NCBI RefSeq assembly: GCF_004123145.1
Contig: NZ_SDKC01000001.1
Span: 377,501-435,000, forward strand
Source: Blautia faecicola
Lineage (GTDB): Bacteria > Bacillota > Clostridia > Lachnospirales > Lachnospiraceae
Direction: 5' to 3'
Length of the DNA: 57,500 nucleotides
Below, in pieces: positions 46,446 to 55,908 of this stretch. The notes beneath the pieces are model-generated. The model was not told the origin of the DNA, searched no databases, and saw only the letters and a program-made list of their open reading frames with translations. The position numbers and the translations under genes are program-made. Each line of letters opens with the position of its first letter. Within the stretch, counting starts at the first letter, position 1.

Positions 46446-48071
46446 ATGAGCTATACCGCTCTATATCGTAAGTTCCGTCCGGACACCTTCGAGGATGTCA
46501 AAGGGCAGGATCATATTGTAACAACATTAAAAAATCAGATTCGTGCGGACCGTATCGGTCACGCATTTTTGTTCTGTGGAACCCGTGGAACCGGTAAGAC
46601 GACCGTGGCAAAGATCCTTGCGAAAGCGGTCAACTGTGAGCAGCCGGTGGATGGAAGTCCCTGTAACGAATGTCCGACCTGTAAAGCGATCCAGGCGGGA
46701 ACATCCATGAACGTGATCGAGATCGATGCGGCATCCAACAACGGTGTCGACAACATCCGTGAGATCCGGGAGGAGGTTACCTACCGTCCGACACAGGGAA
46801 AATACAAGGTGTATATCATCGATGAGGTGCATATGCTGTCAGCAGGTGCATTTAACGCACTGTTAAAGACACTGGAGGAACCGCCGTCTTACGTCATCTT
46901 TATTCTGGCGACGACCGAATCCCACAAGATCCCGGTAACGATCCAGTCTCGGTGTCAGCGGTACGATTTTCACCGTATTTCCATCGACACGATCGCCGGA
47001 CGGCTGCGGGAACTGATGGAGAAAGAACAGATTCCGGTGGAGGAGAAAGCACTTCGCTATGTGGCGAAGGCGGGAGACGGTTCCATGCGAGACGCGTTGA
47101 GTCTTCTGGATCAGTGCATCGCCTTCTATCTGGGACAGGAACTGACCTTTGATAAGGTGCTGGAAGTGTTGGGAACCGTGGATACGGAAGTGTTCAGCAA
47201 ACTGCTCCGCAAAGTGCTGGAACAGGATGTCACAAGCTGCATCCATATCCTGGAAGATCTTCTGGTCAATGGAAAAGAACTGGGACAGTTTGTCAATGAC
47301 TTTACCTGGTATCTGCGAAATCTTCTGCTGGTCAAGACCTCCGAAGACGCGGAAGAAGTCCTGGATGTATCTTCGGAAAATCTGAAAGCGCTGCAGGAAG
47401 AAAGCCAGCTGATCGATACCGATACACTGATGCGCTATATCCGTGTATTATCCGAACTTTCCAACAATCTGCGAAATGCCACACAGAAGCGGGTGCTGGT
47501 GGAAGTGGGATTGATCAAATTATGTAAACCTGCAATGGAAACGAACCTGGATTCTGTCCTGGACCGTCTCCGGGTGCTGGAAGAACAGATGGAAAAAGGA
47601 ATTCCGATGGCGGCAGTTCAGCCACTTCCGGGTTATGCTGGAAGGAACGATGGCAGTCCGGCACAGCCAACGCAGGCAGTTCCGTCCGCACCGGAAAAGA
47701 AACCGGAGAAAGCGGCTCCGGAGGATCTTCAGCGGATCAAGGAAAACTGGAAAAGTATCGTGATGCAGACACAGGGAATGTTCAAGACATTTTTAACAAC
47801 TGCCGTGCCGAAATATAACGGCAATACCGGGGAGAATAAATTATATGTGGAATTCTCGAATGATCTGGCGCAGACCTGTGTGGACGATCCGGACAAAAAG
47901 CAGTTACTCGAGAGTCTGATTTTGCAAATGACGGGGAAAACCGTGGAAGTGGAGATGCTTTTAAAGAAAACAAATATGCATCAGGACTTGGCAGAAATCT
48001 CCGTTGATGATATATTAAAACAGACGGTTCACATGGATATCGTGGTAGAAGAAGAACCGGACGATGAATAA
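46446..48071 (+). CDS. dnaX: DNA polymerase III subunit gamma/tau
   Basis: Clamp-loader ATPase of 541 aa. It has Walker [10 protein letters not shown] (residues 45-53), a four-cysteine zinc module (Cys64, 73, 76, 79), Walker B IIDEVHML, the SRC motif QSRCQRYDF and sensor 2 in [14 protein letters not shown]. The C-terminal tau-like extension after a Pro/Glu linker (about 400-430) is short. GGAGAGG lies about 11 nt upstream of the ATG. It starts the conserved dnaX-ybaB-recR order and overlaps or abuts the next gene. Confidence 0.96.
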   Translation: MSYTALYRKFRPDTFEDVKGQDHIVTTLKNQIRADRIGHAFLFCGTRGTGKTTVAKILAKAVNCEQPVDGSPCNECPTCKAIQAGTSMNVIEIDAASNNGVDNIREIREEVTYRPTQGKYKVYIIDEVHMLSAGAFNALLKTLEEPPSYVIFILATTESHKIPVTIQSRCQRYDFHRISIDTIAGRLRELMEKEQIPVEEKALRYVAKAGDGSMRDALSLLDQCIAFYLGQELTFDKVLEVLGTVDTEVFSKLLRKVLEQDVTSCIHILEDLLVNGKELGQFVNDFTWYLRNLLLVKTSEDAEEVLDVSSENLKALQEESQLIDTDTLMRYIRVLSELSNNLRNATQKRVLVEVGLIKLCKPAMETNLDSVLDRLRVLEEQMEKGIPMAAVQPLPGYAGRNDGSPAQPTQAVPSAPEKKPEKAAPEDLQRIKENWKSIVMQTQGMFKTFLTTAVPKYNGNTGENKLYVEFSNDLAQTCVDDPDKKQLLESLILQMTGKTVEVEMLLKKTNMHQDLAEISVDDILKQTVHMDIVVEEEPDDE

Positions 48072-48106
48072 TGAATGATTTTAAGAGAAAACAGGAGGAA
48101 CCAATC

Positions 48107-48457
48107 GTGGCAAAACGTGGTGGATTTCCAGGCGGCATGGGTATGCCTGGTAATATGAATAATCTGATGAAACAGGCGCAGAAGATGCAGAAACAGATGG
48201 AAGAGAACCAGAAAGCGCTGGAAGAGAAAGAATTTACGGCAGCAGCAGGCGGCGGAGCCGTAGAAGTAACCGTAAGCGGTAAAAAAGAAGTGACCAAAGT
48301 CAAACTGGCAGAAGAAGTCGTAGATCCGGATGACGTAGAAATGTTAGAGGATCTGATCATGGCAGCCACCAACGAGGCACTCCGCAAGATGGAAGCTGAG
48401 ACACAGGCTGTGATGTCCAAACTGACCGGTGGTCTGGGTGGAGGATTCCCGTTCTAA
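48107..48457 (+). CDS. YbaB/EbfC-family nucleoid-associated protein
   Basis: A 116-aa DNA-binding dimer of the YbaB family. An N-terminal Gly/Met-rich stretch ([19 protein letters not shown]) is followed by a helix [22 protein letters not shown], the strand pair with [16 protein letters not shown] and a C-terminal helix. The GTG at 48107 is chosen because AGGAGG precedes it by 8 nt and homologues begin MAKRGG. It lies in the canonical place between dnaX and recR. Confidence 0.93.
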   Translation: MAKRGGFPGGMGMPGNMNNLMKQAQKMQKQMEENQKALEEKEFTAAAGGGAVEVTVSGKKEVTKVKLAEEVVDPDDVEMLEDLIMAATNEALRKMEAETQAVMSKLTGGLGGGFPF

Positions 48458-48458
48458 G

Positions 48459-49055
48459 ATGGAATACTACAGCAGTCATATCAGCAAGTTAATTGAACAG
48501 CTGTCAAGGCTTCCGGGCATCGGCGCAAAATCAGCCCAGCGTCTGGCATTTCACATCATCAACATGCCGCAGGATCAGGTAGAGCAGCTTGCGGGTGCGA
48601 TGACCAGCGCGAGATCGAATGTCAGATACTGCAAAGAATGTTTCACGCTGACCGATCAGGAACTGTGCCCGATCTGTGCCAATCCGAAGCGGAACCATAA
48701 GCAGATCATGGTTGTGGAAAATACAAGAGATCTGGCAGCTTATGAAAAAACCGGCAAATACGAGGGCGTGTATCATGTCCTCCATGGAGCCATCTCCCCG
48801 ATGCTGGGGATCGGTCCGGGAGATATCCGGTTAAAAGAGCTGATGCTGCGTCTGCAAAAAGATGTGGATGAAGTGATCATTGCCACCAATTCCAGTCTGG
48901 AAGGGGAGACGACAGCCATGTATATCAGCAAACTGATCAAACCTACCGGTATCAAAGTGAGCCGTATCGCAAGCGGCGTTCCGGTCGGCGGTGATCTGGA
49001 GTACATCGATGAAGTAACACTACTGCGTGCGCTGGAAGGACGCGTAGAATTATAA
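48459..49055 (+). CDS. recR: Recombination mediator RecR
   Basis: A 198-aa protein that with RecO/RecF loads RecA at gaps. It has the N-terminal helix-hairpin-helix (RLPGIGAKSAQRLAFHI), a four-cysteine zinc finger (Cys58, 61, 70, 73) and a Toprim domain (VVENTRDLAAYE; GPGDIRLKELMLRL; EVIIATNSSLEGETTAMYI). It starts 2 nt after the ybaB stop. Confidence 0.96.
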   Translation: MEYYSSHISKLIEQLSRLPGIGAKSAQRLAFHIINMPQDQVEQLAGAMTSARSNVRYCKECFTLTDQELCPICANPKRNHKQIMVVENTRDLAAYEKTGKYEGVYHVLHGAISPMLGIGPGDIRLKELMLRLQKDVDEVIIATNSSLEGETTAMYISKLIKPTGIKVSRIASGVPVGGDLEYIDEVTLLRALEGRVEL

Positions 49056-49065
49056 GGAAAAAACG

Positions 49066-50172
49066 ATGGCAAAGAAGAAAGCAACTTCTATGGATGTGGC
49101 CCGGGAAGCAGGAGTTTCCCAGGCCACTGTTTCTATGATATTAAATAAAAAATATAACGTATCTTTTTCCAAAGAGACGATCCGTCAGGTGACGGAGGCG
49201 GCGGAAAGGCTGGATTATCATCTGCCCAAACAGCGGATCCGCCGGTCGGCAAAGAGCAGAAAACTTCTGGTCGTGTTCTGTCCAACGCTGACGAACCCCT
49301 ATTATGTCATGCTGTTGCAGGGCATCGAAGCCATGGCAAAGGAATACGGATACGGCGTGTTTGTCTGCAACACCCAGAGGGATCTGAAGATCGAAGAGAA
49401 TTATCTGCGGATGATGCGGGAAGTGCAGCCGCTGGGGATTATTTACGCCTGCAATCCGAGTTTCAGCCGACAGGTGGCAGAACTCTCCCGGGAGATTCCG
49501 GTGGTAGTCATCAGTAACCGTGACGATGAATTTTCCATTGATGCGGTAGCTCTGAACAATCAGAAACCGGGGATCCTGATGGCGCGTCATCTGCTCGAAC
49601 TTGGACACCGGGATGTGGCATTTATCGCACCGCCGCTGACGGCGCGGCAGCATCAGCGACAGAAACGTGTGGGCGGTTTTCTGATGGAGTTTGAAAAGGC
49701 GGGACTTTCGGATTATGTGCTGGTGTGCTCCGCGGCAGACAGCAAAGATACGGAGATTCCGAATATTGAATCGGAGTACCGGATGGGATACGATCTGACC
49801 GTGGAACTGCTCCGGGAAGACTGTCCGATCACAGCGATCGCGGCACTGAATGATATGATGGCATTTGGGGCAATGGATGCCCTTCTCGAGCGTCAGTACC
49901 GGATCCCGGGGGATATCTCGGTGGTTGGATGCGACAACACCCTGTTTTCCCGGTTCCACACGATCGGACTCACAACGGTGGAACATTTCGTGGATCAGAA
50001 AGGGCGGGATGCCTGTGACATTATCCTTCGAAAGATCGAATCGCAGAAGAGTTACCGCAAGGGAGACGAGCCTACCAGTATTTACCATATCGAGTATGAA
50101 CCGCGTCTGATCGTCCGCGGAAGCACCGGATATGCGCCGGATGAGAGCCACCGCGAAAAAAAGAAAAAATAA
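49066..50172 (+). CDS. LacI-family transcriptional regulator
   Basis: A 368-aa repressor. The N-terminal HTH is SMDVAREAGVSQATVSMILNKKYNVSFSKETIRQV (residues 8-42), with a hinge helix and then a periplasmic-binding-protein-like sugar domain (about 65-340). It reads as the last gene of the dnaX cluster (10 nt after recR) but lies just upstream of the transaldolase/transketolase genes, which are plausible targets. No clear LacI palindrome is evident in the AT-rich gap that follows. The C-terminus is lysine-rich. Confidence 0.92.
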   Translation: MAKKKATSMDVAREAGVSQATVSMILNKKYNVSFSKETIRQVTEAAERLDYHLPKQRIRRSAKSRKLLVVFCPTLTNPYYVMLLQGIEAMAKEYGYGVFVCNTQRDLKIEENYLRMMREVQPLGIIYACNPSFSRQVAELSREIPVVVISNRDDEFSIDAVALNNQKPGILMARHLLELGHRDVAFIAPPLTARQHQRQKRVGGFLMEFEKAGLSDYVLVCSAADSKDTEIPNIESEYRMGYDLTVELLREDCPITAIAALNDMMAFGAMDALLERQYRIPGDISVVGCDNTLFSRFHTIGLTTVEHFVDQKGRDACDIILRKIESQKSYRKGDEPTSIYHIEYEPRLIVRGSTGYAPDESHREKKKK

Positions 50173-50351
50173 ATGGTTTTTCTGAAAATATTAATAATAA
50201 AATAAATAAGAAAATAGCGAAAATAAAGAAAAAACTCAAGATAAACGATGAAAAACGTATCATATAACGATTAATAATCCGCTACTATTAATAAAAAATG
50301 TTATTAATAAAAATTCACTCTTGTTGACCGTGAAAATAAACCTGCTATACT
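50173..50351 (+). promoter_or_regulatory. AT-rich region and promoter of the transaldolase gene
   Basis: TTGACC (50324-50329) and TATACT (50346-50351, spacing 16) form the promoter. The 150 nt before it are almost pure A+T, with three TATTAATAA-type repeats near 50269, 50286 and 50301 that could act as UP elements or a curved region. No gene is seen here. Confidence 0.7.
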
Positions 50352-50417
50352 GAGGGCAGAAAATAAAAAACGCCGGAAATGATCGGCAGATTTCAGGAAA
50401 AACAGGAGGACAAAATA

Positions 50418-51071
50418 ATGAGATTTTTCATCGATACCGCGAAAGTAGAAGACATCAAAAAAGCAAATGATATGGGCGTGATCTGTGGTGTTACCACCAA
50501 CCCGTCCCTGATCGCAAAAGAGGGAAGAGACTTTAAAGAAGTCATCAAAGAGATCACTTCTATCGTAGACGGACCGATCAGCGGTGAAGTAAAAGCAACG
50601 ACTGTAGACGCAGAAGGCATGATCGCGGAAGGAAGAGAGATCGCAGCAATCCATCCGAACATGGTTGTAAAAATCCCTATGACAGTAGAAGGTCTGAAAG
50701 CCTGCAAAGTGCTGACAGCAGAAGGCATCAAGACAAACGTAACACTGATCTTTACTGCAAACCAGGCACTGCTGGCCGCAAGAGCAGGTGCAACCTATGT
50801 TTCTCCGTTCCTGGGAAGACTGGATGATATTTCCACAAGAGGTGTGGATCTGATCCGTGAGATCGCTGAGATTTTCGAGGTAGCAGGTCTGGACACACAG
50901 ATCATCGCAGCAAGCGTAAGAAATCCGATCCATGTAACCGACTGTGCACTGGCAGGTGCTGATATCGCAACCGTTCCATACGCAGTCATTGAACAGATGA
51001 CAAAACATCCGCTGACCGATGCCGGAATCAAAAAATTCCAGGATGATTACAGAGCAGTATTCGGCGAATAA
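50418..51071 (+). CDS. Transaldolase, FSA/TalC-type small form
   Basis: A 217-aa class I aldolase of the TalC/fructose-6-phosphate aldolase subfamily. It has [11 protein letters not shown] (residues 3-13), [13 protein letters not shown] (24-36), the Schiff-base lysine K85 in [37 protein letters not shown] and IIAASVRNP. Together with the split transketolase that follows it supplies the non-oxidative pentose phosphate pathway. AGGAGG precedes the ATG at 50418. Codon use indicates high expression. Confidence 0.95.
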   Translation: MRFFIDTAKVEDIKKANDMGVICGVTTNPSLIAKEGRDFKEVIKEITSIVDGPISGEVKATTVDAEGMIAEGREIAAIHPNMVVKIPMTVEGLKACKVLTAEGIKTNVTLIFTANQALLAARAGATYVSPFLGRLDDISTRGVDLIREIAEIFEVAGLDTQIIAASVRNPIHVTDCALAGADIATVPYAVIEQMTKHPLTDAGIKKFQDDYRAVFGE

Positions 51072-51096
51072 TAACACGTATTAAAGGTATAGAGTC

Positions 51097-51125
51097 TTGC
51101 AATATTTTTCAAAATGTGGCATACT
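51097..51125 (+). promoter_or_regulatory. Promoter of the transketolase genes
   Basis: TTGCAA (51097-51102) and CATACT (51120-51125) are spaced 17 nt apart, between the transaldolase and the N-terminal transketolase gene. Confidence 0.6.
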
Positions 51126-51176
51126 AAGACGGCGAATGAGCAATAATTCTAAGCAGTGTACGGAAAGGAGTACAGA

Positions 51177-52013
51177 ATGAACAAACTGGAGCTTCAGAAA
51201 GTAGCAAATGAAGTCCGCAAAGGAATCGTAACCTCAGTTCATGCTGCAAAAGCAGGACATCCGGGCGGATCTTTATCAGCAGCAGATATTTTCACATACT
51301 TGTATTTTGAAGAGATGAACGTGGATCCGAAAGATCCGGAAAAAGCAGATCGTGACCGCTTTGTATTGTCCAAAGGACATACAGCGCCAGGTCTTTACAG
51401 CGCACTTGCACTGAAAGGATATTTCCCGGTAGAAGATCTGGAAACCTTACGTCATCTGGGATCTTACCTGCAGGGACATCCGGATATGAAACATATCCCG
51501 GGCGTAGATATGTCCAGCGGTTCTCTGGGACAGGGAATCTCCGCAGCAGTAGGTATGGCGATCGCGGGCAAGATGGACAATGCCGATTATCGTGTATACA
51601 CACTGTTAGGTGACGGTGAGATTCAGGAAGGACAGGTATGGGAAGCTTCCATGATGGCAGGATTCCGCAAACTGGATAACCTGGTAGTGATCGTAGATAA
51701 TAATAATCTGCAGATCGACGGAGCAATCGATGAAGTTTGTTCTCCATATCCGATTGATAAAAAATTCGAAGCATTTAACTTCCATGTAATCAACATCGAC
51801 GGTAACGATTTTGACCAGATCGATGCAGCATTCAAAGAAGCAAGAGCAACCAAAGGAATGCCGACAGCAATCATCGCTCACACCGTAAAAGGTAAAGGCG
51901 TATCCTTCATGGAAAATCAGATAGGCTGGCATGGAACCGCTCCGAACGACGAGCAGTATGCAGTAGCAATGGAAGATCTGAAAAAGGTAGGTGAAGCATT
52001 ATGTCAGAAGTAA
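51177..52013 (+). CDS. Transketolase, N-terminal subunit
   Basis: A 278-aa thiamine-diphosphate-binding half. It has AAKAGHPGGSLSAADIFTYL (residues 23-42), SKGHTAPGLYSAL, the ThDP/Mg motif GDGEIQEGQVWEASMMAG (about 145-162) ending in DNNNLQIDG, and KGKGVSFMENQIGWHG. In many Firmicutes transketolase is encoded as two proteins that assemble. AAGGAG stands 7 nt upstream of the ATG. Its stop overlaps the C-terminal subunit gene by 13 nt. Confidence 0.96.
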   Translation: MNKLELQKVANEVRKGIVTSVHAAKAGHPGGSLSAADIFTYLYFEEMNVDPKDPEKADRDRFVLSKGHTAPGLYSALALKGYFPVEDLETLRHLGSYLQGHPDMKHIPGVDMSSGSLGQGISAAVGMAIAGKMDNADYRVYTLLGDGEIQEGQVWEASMMAGFRKLDNLVVIVDNNNLQIDGAIDEVCSPYPIDKKFEAFNFHVINIDGNDFDQIDAAFKEARATKGMPTAIIAHTVKGKGVSFMENQIGWHGTAPNDEQYAVAMEDLKKVGEALCQK

Positions 52014-52942
52014 AGAAAATTGCAACCAGAGAAAGTTATGGTAACGCCCTGGTAGAACTGGGAAAAGAGCACGAAGACCTGGTAGTTCTGGATGCAGACC
52101 TGGCAGCTGCCACCAAAACCGGTATGTTTAAGAAAGTATTTCCGGAACGCCATATTGACTGTGGTATCGCTGAGTGTAATATGATCGGTATCGCAGCAGG
52201 TCTTTCCACCGCAGGAAAAGTTCCGTTTGCAAGTTCTTTTGCAATGTTTGCAGCAGGACGTGCTTTTGAACAGGTAAGAAACTCTGTAGGATATCCGCAC
52301 CTGAACGTAAAGATCGGTGCAACACACGCCGGTATTTCCGTAGGAGAAGACGGTGCAACGCATCAGTGTAACGAAGATATCGCCCTGATGCGTACCATCC
52401 CGGGCATGGTTGTCATCAACCCGTCCGATGATGTGGAAGCAAGAGCAGCTGTAAAAGCAGCATACGAATATCAGGGACCGGTATACCTGCGTTTCGGTCG
52501 TCTGGCAGTGCCGGTGATCAATGACCGTCCGGATTACAAATTCGAGATCGGAAAAGGTGTTACCCTGAGAGAAGGAAAAGACGTGGCAATCATCGCTACC
52601 GGTCTGTGTGTAAACTCTGCACTGGAAGCAGCTGAAAAACTGGCAGCTGACGGTATCGAGGCGAAAGTAGTCAACATCCATACCATCAAACCTCTGGATG
52701 AGGAACTGGTTGTTGCAGCAGCAAAAGAATGCGGTAAAGTAGTTACCGTAGAAGAACATTCCGTAATCGGCGGTCTGGGAAGCGCAGTATGCGACGTACT
52801 GTGCGAGAAAGCTCCGACTCCGGTACTGAAGATCGGTGTGCAGGATGTATTCGGCGAGTCCGGTCCGGCAGTAAAACTTCTGGAAAAATACAAACTGGAC
52901 GGACAGGGTGTATACGAGCAGGTAAAAGCGTATATCCAGTAA
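52001..52942 (+). CDS. Transketolase, C-terminal subunit
   Basis: A 313-aa pyrimidine-binding and C-terminal half of transketolase. It has RESYGNALVELGKEHEDLVVLDADLAAATKTGMF (from residue 9), the catalytic-glutamate segment CGIAECNMIGIAAGLS, THAGISVGEDGATHQCNEDIALMR and a C-terminal domain with VVTVEEHSVIGGLGSAV. It is translationally coupled to the N-terminal subunit gene. Confidence 0.96.
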   Translation: MSEVKKIATRESYGNALVELGKEHEDLVVLDADLAAATKTGMFKKVFPERHIDCGIAECNMIGIAAGLSTAGKVPFASSFAMFAAGRAFEQVRNSVGYPHLNVKIGATHAGISVGEDGATHQCNEDIALMRTIPGMVVINPSDDVEARAAVKAAYEYQGPVYLRFGRLAVPVINDRPDYKFEIGKGVTLREGKDVAIIATGLCVNSALEAAEKLAADGIEAKVVNIHTIKPLDEELVVAAAKECGKVVTVEEHSVIGGLGSAVCDVLCEKAPTPVLKIGVQDVFGESGPAVKLLEKYKLDGQGVYEQVKAYIQ

Positions 52943-52975
52943 TTACATTTAAGAAAAAATTAAAGTGTACAGAAC

Positions 52976-53005
52976 TTTACAGTAAGAGAATACTTACGGT
53001 ATAAT
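52976..53005 (+). promoter_or_regulatory. Promoter of the HD gene
   Basis: TTTACA (52976-52981) and TATAAT (53000-53005) are separated by 18 nt. It lies before, not after, the terminator-like hairpin at 53011, so transcripts would begin at or inside that hairpin. Confidence 0.6.
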
Positions 53006-53010
53006 AAGAC

Positions 53011-53041
53011 AGGGAATGGAGAGTTATTTTCTCCATTCCCT
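53011..53041 (+). terminator. Terminator-like hairpin after transketolase
   Basis: AGGGAATGGAGA and TCTCCATTCCCT pair perfectly over 12 bp, followed by GTTT. It ends the transketolase message but also coincides with the expected 5' end of transcripts from the promoter at 52976. Confidence 0.75.
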
Positions 53042-53045
53042 GTTT

Positions 53046-53134
53046 ATGTACTCTCGGAGTCTTTCTGCACTTGCTTTTGCGGCTGATTTTCCGCCAGTCG
53101 CAAAAGCAAGTGCAGAAAGATTCCGAGAGTACAT
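53046..53134. repeat. 89-nt long hairpin in the HD-gene leader
   Basis: The 35-nt arms beginning ATGTACTCTCGGA (53046) and ending TCCGAGAGTACAT (53134) are complementary except for one mismatch. The loop GCTGATTTTCCGCCAGT can itself pair partially. It has no T run. It may be a recombined repeat or a structured leader of the HD gene. Confidence 0.8.
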
Positions 53135-53200
53135 GTTTTGCAAAGCTGGAAAATATGTCTGTACGGTAAATGGTACGGAAAATAATAGGAGATCAGAAAA

Positions 53201-53932
53201 ATGCCAGAAAAAATGTCAGGAAAACGGGCAAAAGATTCACGGGAGAATCTCAGAAGAAAACGGAGAGAGCACACGAAAGAAAATCTGGAGTTTTATGAGT
53301 GCATCCGTGATATCGTCGGTCATCCGGCAGTATTGGAGATGAAAAAATTTTATCAGCACTGTGATACGGACTGCTACGAGCATTGTCTGGATGTAGCGTA
53401 TAACAATTATAAAATCTGCAAAAAATTAGGTCTGGATGCCCGTTCCGCGGCGCGAGGCGGCATGCTCCACGATCTGTTCCTGTATGACTGGAGAGAACAC
53501 CGGAAAGAGACGGGTGACCGGCTGCACGCCATCACCCATCCGATCACTGCCTATCGGAATGCCTGCAAATATTTTCATCTAAACAAGGTGGAAAAAGAAG
53601 TGATCACCAAACATATGTGGCCGGTATCCGTGATCCCGCCAAGATATCCGGAAACGTATGTGATCTGTCTGACAGACAAATACTGTGGCTCACGGGAGAT
53701 CATGAATCATTATGCAAAAATAATACAGAATAAATACTGGGGCAAACCATTTGCCTGGTTTTTAAAACAGATCTTTGCGAAAGTGCCCCGGGCAGATCTG
53801 CTTCAGGAGATGCTGCCGGAACTGGTTTCGATGGAGAGGGCTGCAAGTCCGGAATCCTCTTTCGCCCAGCAGAGATCCCGCCGTTCTTCCCGGTGGAACC
53901 ATCCGTCAGGAAGAAGACCGCGCCGCTCATAG
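53201..53932 (+). CDS. HD-domain phosphohydrolase
   Basis: A 243-aa cytoplasmic protein. A basic N-terminus precedes an HD domain with HCDTDCYEHCLDVAYNNYKI (about residues 53-72), GGMLHDLFLYDWREH (HD pair) and HAITHPITAYRN, so a metal-dependent phosphohydrolase is likely; the substrate is unknown. GGAG stands about 10 nt before the ATG at 53201. The last 35 or so residues are an Arg/Ser-rich tail read antisense to the 3' end of the convergent yyaC gene (130-nt overlap), which suggests the original stop was lost and the tail is not functional. Confidence 0.87.
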   Translation: MPEKMSGKRAKDSRENLRRKRREHTKENLEFYECIRDIVGHPAVLEMKKFYQHCDTDCYEHCLDVAYNNYKICKKLGLDARSAARGGMLHDLFLYDWREHRKETGDRLHAITHPITAYRNACKYFHLNKVEKEVITKHMWPVSVIPPRYPETYVICLTDKYCGSREIMNHYAKIIQNKYWGKPFAWFLKQIFAKVPRADLLQEMLPELVSMERAASPESSFAQQRSRRSSRWNHPSGRRPRRS

Positions 53933-54477
53933 ACCGGTGAGAAAGTCCGTAAGATCCCATCGGTGATGGTATCTGCCATCTGCACGACGAAGGAAAGCCG
54001 TGTAGTCTGAAGCAGAAAATGTTCAAAAGAACCGGAAGCGTTGAGGATTCCGGTAATATAGAGATCGCCAACCGCCGGAAGATTTTTGCGCACTCCGGAT
54101 CCCGGATGGATCGGACCGATACCGGCGGTAATATACCCGATATGTTTCTGAGAACCGAGAGAGGCATCCACTGCGAGAATCAGCGCAGACGGATGTCTTT
54201 TTTTGATGCCGGAAAGCGTAGATTCCAGATTGAGGGCGTGAACCGGTGCATCCAGCGTTCCGTAGATATGAATATTTTTCCAGCGATACCGGGAAAGCTG
54301 CTGACCGATCAGAGGTCCCAGACTGTCCCCTGTGATCCGATCACTTCCGATGCACAGAATGATGATCTCCTTCCAGGAACGATCGATCTGACCGATACAT
54401 TTTTTCAGCACATGCGCCAGTTCATTGCTGGCGGTGCGTTTCTTCTCTCTGATATAATACGAAACTTCTCTGCGCAT
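53803..54477 (-). CDS. yyaC: Spore protease YyaC
   Basis: A 224-aa GPR-related putative peptidase found in spore formers. Key segments are IILCIGSDRITGDSLGPLIGQQL (about residues 40-62), YGTLDAPVHALNL, LILAVDASLG and GIGPIHPGSGVRKNLPAVGD, including the conserved Asp residues of the hydrogenase-maturation/GPR fold. Its exact role in sporulation is not established. The ATG at 54477 is preferred because AAGGA lies at workable distance; GTG at 54486 is too close. It is the best single sign that the organism sporulates. It overlaps the HD gene at its 3' end and is divergent from the LysM gene. Confidence 0.87.
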   Translation of the reverse strand: MRREVSYYIREKKRTASNELAHVLKKCIGQIDRSWKEIIILCIGSDRITGDSLGPLIGQQLSRYRWKNIHIYGTLDAPVHALNLESTLSGIKKRHPSALILAVDASLGSQKHIGYITAGIGPIHPGSGVRKNLPAVGDLYITGILNASGSFEHFLLQTTRLSFVVQMADTITDGILRTFSPVYERRGLLPDGWFHREERRDLCWAKEDSGLAALSIETSSGSIS

Positions 54478-54679
54478 TCGGATCACGCGTCCTTTCTGTG
54501 TGATAACATCAAATATTTACCTATATTGTACCCGGAGAGACGAAAAAATATGCCCGACGGTTTTCCAAACAAGAAAGAACCTGCGGAAAATGTCGTTAAA
54601 AACCCCGTATTTTCCTGCACAAAGCGGCAAAATCCGCACAGAAAGCGGCGTATACTGGGTTCTAAAAGGGGTGAAGAGT

Positions 54680-55903
54680 ATGATCGAAGTCATCTATAAA
54701 GAAGAAACCGATAACACAAAGGAAAATGCAGAATGTGTGAAACTGCCAAACAACGTAAGACAAATCGGAGAGATCAAAGGGCAGAAAAAAATATATATGG
54801 AAGACTATGTCTACACCTTTTTGAAAAAGATCGCGCGGAATCCCCACGGAGATGAGGTGGCGGCGATTCTGTTCGGTTCCTGCCACTGGACCAGCCAGGG
54901 CGATTATATTTTTATCCGAAGCGCCCTGCAGATCCGGGATCTGGAACTTTCGCCGGAACATATCCGGTTTGACGATAAAGTCTGGGGACAGGTGTATGAG
55001 GACAGCAAAAAATATTTCCCGGAGCAGGAGATCGTCGGCTGGTTTGCTGGATTTCCCGGATTTAACATGGAGATCACCGAAGAGATCCGAAAGACGCATC
55101 TGGATCATTTTGCAGGAAATGACAAAGTGCTGTTTCTGATGGAACCGGGGGAGATGGAAGAGGCTTTTTATGTCTATGAAAATAATCAGCTGGTGCGGAT
55201 GCCGGGACATTTTATCTATTATGAAAAAAATGATCCGATGCAGGCGTATATGATCGACAGGAGTGAAAATAAATCCATCGAGGAGACCGAACATGTGCCG
55301 GACCGTGCGGTGATTGATTTTCGGAGAGCGGCGCGGGAGAAGAAAAAAGAGACAACGGAAGCGGAGAAAGCAGAGAAGGCGAAGAAACATCCGGTGCGAA
55401 ATCGCTGGCTGGCAGGAGCCTGTTGTGCGGCTGCGATGCTTGCGGTGGGACTGCCCTATCTGAACCAGTATCAGAACGCGAAGGAGGCGGTGCAGACGGG
55501 AAGCCAGCGTGTTGCAGTGACCAGCGAAGCACAGAAGGCTGTCGAAGAGCCGCTTCTTTCCCCGACAGTGACGGATGAGCCGGAGGAGAGTCTGACACCG
55601 GTTCCGACACAGGGAAACACACAGGAGAGTCTGAATCCGCAGGCGAACCAGGAAGCTTCAGAAGAAAGCAGTACACCAACGTTGCAGCCCTCAGCAGAAA
55701 AAGAAGAAAAAAAGGAAGAACAGCAGGCAGCAGCCGATATTAAGACCATTACCTATACGATCCAGAGAGGGGATACGCTCACAAGTATCTGCCAGAAACG
55801 CTATGGAACGATCAGCCGGATCGATGAGATCTGCCAGCTGAACGGAATTTCCCCGGAGGATATCATTTATGCAGGGGGGAAACTCCTGTTACCGGAGTCA
55901 TAA
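54680..55903 (+). CDS. Membrane protein with degenerate MPN/JAB-like domain and LysM
   Basis: A 407-aa protein. The N-terminal part (about residues 38-200) looks like an MPN/JAB fold: EVAAILFGSCHWTSQGDYIFIRSALQIRD, then GWFAGFPGF (120-128) where active JAMM peptidases have GW-hydrophobic-HxHPGF. Both zinc-binding histidines are therefore missing. A transmembrane segment (LAGACCAAAMLAVGLPYL, about 254-271), a long Gln/Glu/Pro/Thr-rich linker and a C-terminal LysM domain (ITYTIQRGDTLTSICQKRYG...YAGGKLLLPES, about 360-407) follow. The topology puts LysM outside, bound to peptidoglycan, and the pseudo-enzyme inside. AGGGGTGA precedes the ATG at 54680. The stop codon lies in the target duplication of a mobile element. 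Confidence 0.8.
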   Translation: MIEVIYKEETDNTKENAECVKLPNNVRQIGEIKGQKKIYMEDYVYTFLKKIARNPHGDEVAAILFGSCHWTSQGDYIFIRSALQIRDLELSPEHIRFDDKVWGQVYEDSKKYFPEQEIVGWFAGFPGFNMEITEEIRKTHLDHFAGNDKVLFLMEPGEMEEAFYVYENNQLVRMPGHFIYYEKNDPMQAYMIDRSENKSIEETEHVPDRAVIDFRRAAREKKKETTEAEKAEKAKKHPVRNRWLAGACCAAAMLAVGLPYLNQYQNAKEAVQTGSQRVAVTSEAQKAVEEPLLSPTVTDEPEESLTPVPTQGNTQESLNPQANQEASEESSTPTLQPSAEKEEKKEEQQAAADIKTITYTIQRGDTLTSICQKRYGTISRIDEICQLNGISPEDIIYAGGKLLLPES

Positions 55904-55908
55904 GCGTG

